Below, in pieces: positions 5,779 through 8,518 of a stretch of 8,518 nucleotides of DNA (positions are counted from its first letter, which is position 1; each line of letters starts with the position of its first letter). Position numbers and translations under genes: made by a program. The stretch is from positions 1 through 8,518 of the forward strand of contig CAZCHH010000092.1 of NCBI GenBank assembly GCA_964498585.1. Reading direction: 5' to 3'. Under the pieces are notes generated by a model that saw nothing but the letters and a program-made list of their open reading frames with translations, had not been told where the DNA came from and made no database searches. This stretch comes from JAAYJM01 sp964498585. Its GTDB lineage: Bacteria > Bacteroidota > Ignavibacteria > Kapaibacteriales > UBA2268.

Positions 5779-5940
5779 GGTAGTCATTTTTTTGATGTCC
5801 CATTGCGGAAAACAGAAAAAATCACAGTTCAAAGACAAAAAGATGAAGAAAACAAAGAAGTCAAACATCTCGTAAATATTGGACATCTGAATACAAAAAC
5901 TTCAAGATTTTTCTTTAATGAAAACAAATTTTTTAAATGA
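5779..5940 (+). pseudogene. Possible gene remnant without start codon
   Basis: A frame open for 53 codons, from after TAA 5776-5778 to TGA 5938-5940, reads GSHFFDVPLRKTEKITVQRQ and continues with KDEENKEVKHLVNIGHL. It has coding-like composition for this genome and a TAAGG ribosome-like site at 5776-5780, but no ATG; the only in-frame alternative is TTG 5803. It resembles a small gene that lost its start. An overlapping frame with ATG 5795 gives only 26 lysine-rich codons and is less likely. Confidence 0.3.
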
Positions 5941-5968
5941 CTCACTATAAAATTTATTAATAAAAGCA

Positions 5969-6000
5969 TTTGCATATTAATTTATATTACATTAATTTAC
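5969..6000 (+). promoter_or_regulatory. Candidate Bacteroidota-type promoter for the OmpA gene
   Basis: TTTG at 5969-5972 and TAATTTAC at 5993-6000 are separated by 20 nt. This approximates the Bacteroidota sigma-ABfr pattern TTTG-N19-21-TAnnTTTG, with two mismatches in the -7 element. The AT-rich background makes chance matches common. Confidence 0.2.
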
Positions 6001-6032
6001 ATTATATATATTTAAATCTTTTTGGAGGTTTG

Positions 6033-8177
6033 ATGAAAAAATTACTTATTTTATTTTTGATACCATATTTTCTATTTTCTCAGGAAAATGAAAATAGAAG
6101 TCGTTTTGGTATTTATGGCGGTTATGAATTGAATAACCATAGTGCGGATTTTAAAAGATTGCCCGATTGCCCGAGTTGTTCACCGGGTTTCAAAGACGGC
6201 AGTGGCAGTGGCTTAAACTTCGGATTAGTTTTTGATTATCCTTTGAGCACAAGTTTTTATTTATCTGGTAAATTGCTTTATAAGGATTTGAGCGGCAAAT
6301 TAGTTAGCACTGAAAAAACTACTATTATTGCCGGAGGAATACCAACTGACGGTGAGTTTGAGCATTCATTAGAAGCAACGCTTGGAGTAATTGGATTTGA
6401 ACCGGGTGTTAAATTTAATTTGTTTGATAACCTAAATTTGAATATGGGATTTAATGTCTCATATTTATTTAAAAAAGATTATTCACAGGTAGAAAAAATT
6501 ACCAAGCCAACGGATTACGGAACATTTCTGAATCCAGATGGAACTGACAGCCAATCCCGCGAACGAAACAAATTAAGCGGAACTATGCAGGAAGCAAATT
6601 CACTGTATTTAGCTCCAATGGCATCAATTTCTTATGTAATAGAACTCAATAAAAAAGGTGATTGGCTACTCGAACCTGAACTGGCTTACCATTTAGGAGT
6701 GAGTGATATTGTCAGTCATAATTTAGTCAATAAATGGAAAGCAAGTTCAATTAGCTTGGGCATTTCATTAAAATACACTCCTGTGAAGCATATTCAACTT
6801 GTTGAAAAATATTATGAAGAATATCAAATTGATACAATTAAAGTAGAAAAAGATTCTATTGCAAGAAATTTTGTTTTGGGAATTGAAAATTATACAACCG
6901 ATACTAGGGAAACCGAAACCGAAATTATAACTACAAAAAAAATAAGCAGAACTGATACTATTTTCACTCAAAAAACTTATAAAATATACGGAAGTATTGT
7001 TGCTGTTGGTGTTGATAAAGACGGCAATGAAATACCTAATCCAAAGTTTATTGTGGAAGAATTTGTATCGAACAGATTAGACCCACTGTTGAATTATATC
7101 TTTTTCGAGGATAACTCATACTCAATCCCAAGTCGATATAATAGATTAATTCCATCTCAGGTAAAAGAATTCGAAATTGAAAAACTATTTTATGATTCTA
7201 CTCTGCACATTTACCACAATATATTGAACATAATCGGTAAAAGGATGCTCAAAAATCCTACAGCAAACATTACATTAACCGGATGCAATTCCGACCAGGG
7301 CGCAGAAAAGGGTAATTCAGAATTATCACGCAAGAGAGCTGAAGAAGTAAAGAATTATTTAACAAGGGTTTGGAATATTGCAGAAAACAGAATAAATATT
7401 CAAACGGGGAATTTGCCACAAAAAGCATCTACACCTATTAATGAAGAAGATAAGATAGTAGAAAATCGAAGAGTGGAGATATTAAGCGATAACCAAAAAA
7501 TCACAGAGCCAATATTTATTGAGAAAATAGACAGAAATGCAAATCCTCCGAAAGTAAGATTCAAGTTAAGAGCTGAGTCTGAAGCTGGTTTAAAAAGCTG
7601 GGAAGTAATAGCTTATCAGGATTCGGATAAGGAAAACAAATTTGAATTTAAAAAAGATGGGGCAATCGAAGAGCAGATAGATTGGGAATTAGCTCAGTAT
7701 CAGAAAATTACACCTAAGACAAAAGAACCTATTTTGGCTGAACTTCATTTGGAAGATAATAAAGCCAACAAACATAGTGTAAAGGCGCAAACTGAGCAAA
7801 TAGAAATTATCACATTACAGGAGAAAAGGAAAAATCGGGTTGGAGATTATGAAATTGAAAAATTCAGTTTGATTTTATTTGATTTCGACAAAGCTACTAT
7901 TGAAAGTCAGAACAGAAAGATAGTTGAGTTCATTTCCAAAAGGATAAAACCAGAATCAGAAATTGAAATAACTGGATTTACAGACAGAACAGGAAGCCCT
8001 GATTACAATAAACGATTATCAGAACGAAGGTCAAATTCTACGAAGGATGCATTAAACCGCAAAGACGCAGTTTCCATTGGTCTTGGACAAGAAAAACTAT
8101 TATACAATAACGACTTGCCCGAAGGTCGCTTTTATTGCAGAACTGTTGAAGTAATTGTGAAAACTAAAGTGAAATAA
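6033..8177 (+). CDS. Outer-membrane barrel protein with two OmpA-like domains
   Basis: This encodes 714 residues. I choose ATG 6033, with GGAGG at 6024-6028, over an earlier in-frame ATG at 5970 because the signal peptide MKKLLILFLIPYFLFSQ starts there. Residues about 25-255 look like an outer-membrane beta-barrel: repeated amphipathic strands such as GLNFGLVFDYPL, FYLSGKLLYKDL and LNMGFNVSYLF, closing with SISLGISLKYTP. A periplasmic linker follows. OmpA-like domain 1 spans about 350-485 (LLNYIFFEDNSYSIPSRY, GCNSDQG, LSRKRA, NRRVEIL). An Ig-like or unassigned linker runs to about 607. OmpA-like domain 2 spans about 608-714 (LILFDFDKATI, then TGFTDRTGSPDYNKRLSERR). In domain 2, D651 and R666 sit 15 apart, as do the peptidoglycan-binding Asp and Arg of E. 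coli OmpA. In domain 1 the Asp position is S420, while R435 is kept, so classical binding may be lost there. The gene forms an operon with the VWFA-related gene 20 nt downstream. Confidence 0.9.
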   Translation: MKKLLILFLIPYFLFSQENENRSRFGIYGGYELNNHSADFKRLPDCPSCSPGFKDGSGSGLNFGLVFDYPLSTSFYLSGKLLYKDLSGKLVSTEKTTIIAGGIPTDGEFEHSLEATLGVIGFEPGVKFNLFDNLNLNMGFNVSYLFKKDYSQVEKITKPTDYGTFLNPDGTDSQSRERNKLSGTMQEANSLYLAPMASISYVIELNKKGDWLLEPELAYHLGVSDIVSHNLVNKWKASSISLGISLKYTPVKHIQLVEKYYEEYQIDTIKVEKDSIARNFVLGIENYTTDTRETETEIITTKKISRTDTIFTQKTYKIYGSIVAVGVDKDGNEIPNPKFIVEEFVSNRLDPLLNYIFFEDNSYSIPSRYNRLIPSQVKEFEIEKLFYDSTLHIYHNILNIIGKRMLKNPTANITLTGCNSDQGAEKGNSELSRKRAEEVKNYLTRVWNIAENRINIQTGNLPQKASTPINEEDKIVENRRVEILSDNQKITEPIFIEKIDRNANPPKVRFKLRAESEAGLKSWEVIAYQDSDKENKFEFKKDGAIEEQIDWELAQYQKITPKTKEPILAELHLEDNKANKHSVKAQTEQIEIITLQEKRKNRVGDYEIEKFSLILFDFDKATIESQNRKIVEFISKRIKPESEIEITGFTDRTGSPDYNKRLSERRSNSTKDALNRKDAVSIGLGQEKLLYNNDLPEGRFYCRTVEVIVKTKVK

Positions 8178-8197
8178 ATATAAACAGGGATAAAACT

Positions 8198-8518
8198 ATG
8201 AAAAAAAATCATTTAAATAGCAGCAAAGATGTCCAACACTTGGGAAAGTGTTGGACATCTGAAATATTAGCTTTATCAATTATTCTATTCCTCATAAGCA
8301 GCATAGCTTTCAGCCAGTCACTTTCTGTATTTGATGTAGATACAACAAATTTTCCTACAATTAAAGCAAAGTTTTTTGCTTTCGATTCTAATGGAAATCA
8401 AATAACTAATCTGAATGTATCGGATTTTGAATTAAAAGAAAACGGAGTTGAAAGGAATGTAAAAGATGTGTCTTGTCCGGTGACGAAGCTACAGGCATTG
8501 TCAAGCGTGCTGGTTATG
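8198..8518 (+). CDS. Secreted VWFA-related protein, 3' end outside window
   Basis: ATG 8198 with AGGGA (8186-8190) seven nt upstream opens a frame that runs off the window after 107 codons. Residues 10-21 (KDVQHLGKCWTS) are encoded by the 8227-8260 palindrome. A hydrophobic signal core follows (ILALSIILFLISSIAFSQ, 23-40). No alternative ATG lies between the palindrome and the signal core, so the repeat-encoded peptide appears to lengthen the signal peptide n-region. After cleavage, FFAFDSNGNQITNLNVSDF and ELKENGVERNV match the pattern 'D..G..I..L...DFEl.ENG' that precedes VWFA-related domains. The final LSSVLVM looks like the first strand of a von Willebrand A fold, where a DxSxS metal site would come next, beyond the window. 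Location is probably periplasmic or surface. It lies in an operon with the OmpA gene. Confidence 0.75.
   Translation, partial: MKKNHLNSSKDVQHLGKCWTSEILALSIILFLISSIAFSQSLSVFDVDTTNFPTIKAKFFAFDSNGNQITNLNVSDFELKENGVERNVKDVSCPVTKLQALSSVLVM
8227..8260. repeat. Perfect 15-bp-arm palindrome with GGGA loop (family A, copy 2, inverted)
   Basis: The left arm AGATGTCCAACACTT (8227-8241) and right arm AAGTGTTGGACATCT (8246-8260) pair perfectly around GGGA. Read on the other strand the loop is TCCC, as in the copy at 3168-3203. It lies wholly inside the coding sequence of the VWFA-related gene, starting 27 nt after its ATG triplet. Confidence 0.9.

Larger units (their letters stand above)
5675..6032 (+). 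other. AT-rich intergenic region before the OmpA operon
   Basis: Apart from the remnant frame at 5779-5940, this region of 358 bases holds AT-rich sequence with T-runs (5755-5763), no tRNA and no strong hairpin. It separates the accessory cassette from the envelope operon and should contain the operon's promoter in its last 90 bases. Confidence 0.5.

Noticed and set aside
5794..5893. GATGTCC at 5794-5800 and TTGGACATCTGAA at 5879-5891 as a third, expanded copy of the palindrome family
   Set aside because: The 13-base match to the region near 8251-8263 is within what chance allows in an AT-rich 8.5-kb window, the intervening 78 bases do not pair, and the TCCC loop is missing.
5970..6032. ATG 5970 as start of the outer-membrane protein
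   Set aside because: It adds 21 Ile/Tyr/Asn-rich residues before a clean signal peptide, has no ribosome site, and lies over the likely promoter. GGAGG precedes ATG 6033.
6768..6971. Minus-strand ORF within the outer-membrane protein gene
   Set aside because: It is Phe/Asn/Ser-rich antisense sequence of an AT-rich gene, without start signals.

Overview
The window is AT-rich and every gene I can support lies on the + strand. The protein types suggest a free-living member of the Bacteroidota/Chlorobiota superphylum (Ignavibacteria- or Kapabacteria-like). They include PD40/OmpA envelope proteins, a VWFA-related protein, signal peptides ending in FSQ and a short-box lipoprotein. This lineage call is an inference from protein style; no rRNA or marker gene is present.

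Layout. (1) Positions 3-1628 hold the 3' part of a PD40 beta-propeller / OmpA-like envelope gene, closed by a strong intrinsic hairpin at 1762-1789. (2) Positions 1806-2891 encode an unrecognised lipoprotein. It is translationally followed by a 30-codon stub (2893-2985) that looks like the beginning of a lost secreted-protein gene. (3) Positions 3014-3290 are a dense cluster of palindromes and tandem repeats belonging to at least three repeat families. (4) Positions 3141-5674 form an accessory cassette: a replication-protein-like C-terminus behind a repeat-built N-terminus, a 20-codon ORF, a gene split by an in-frame TGA at 4356-4358, a two-helix membrane protein, an iteron-like array at 4980-5080, an HTH protein directly behind it and a 48-aa protein. 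(5) Positions 5675-6032 are mostly non-coding, with one gene-remnant-like frame. (6) From 6033 to the window end lies an envelope operon: a 714-aa outer-membrane barrel protein with two OmpA-like domains, then the start of a secreted VWFA-related protein that runs off the window.

The two ends encode cell-envelope functions (peptidoglycan anchoring, outer membrane, surface or periplasm). The middle looks like a decaying mobile element, possibly a phage or plasmid remnant; no integrase or clear attachment sites were seen.

The most unusual signal is a family of perfect hairpins present twice, at 3168-3203 and 8227-8260, in opposite orientation. The copies differ at four arm positions, each compensated on the other arm, and each copy lies in frame inside the N-terminal coding part of an ORF, reminiscent of Rickettsia palindromic elements that insert into proteins.
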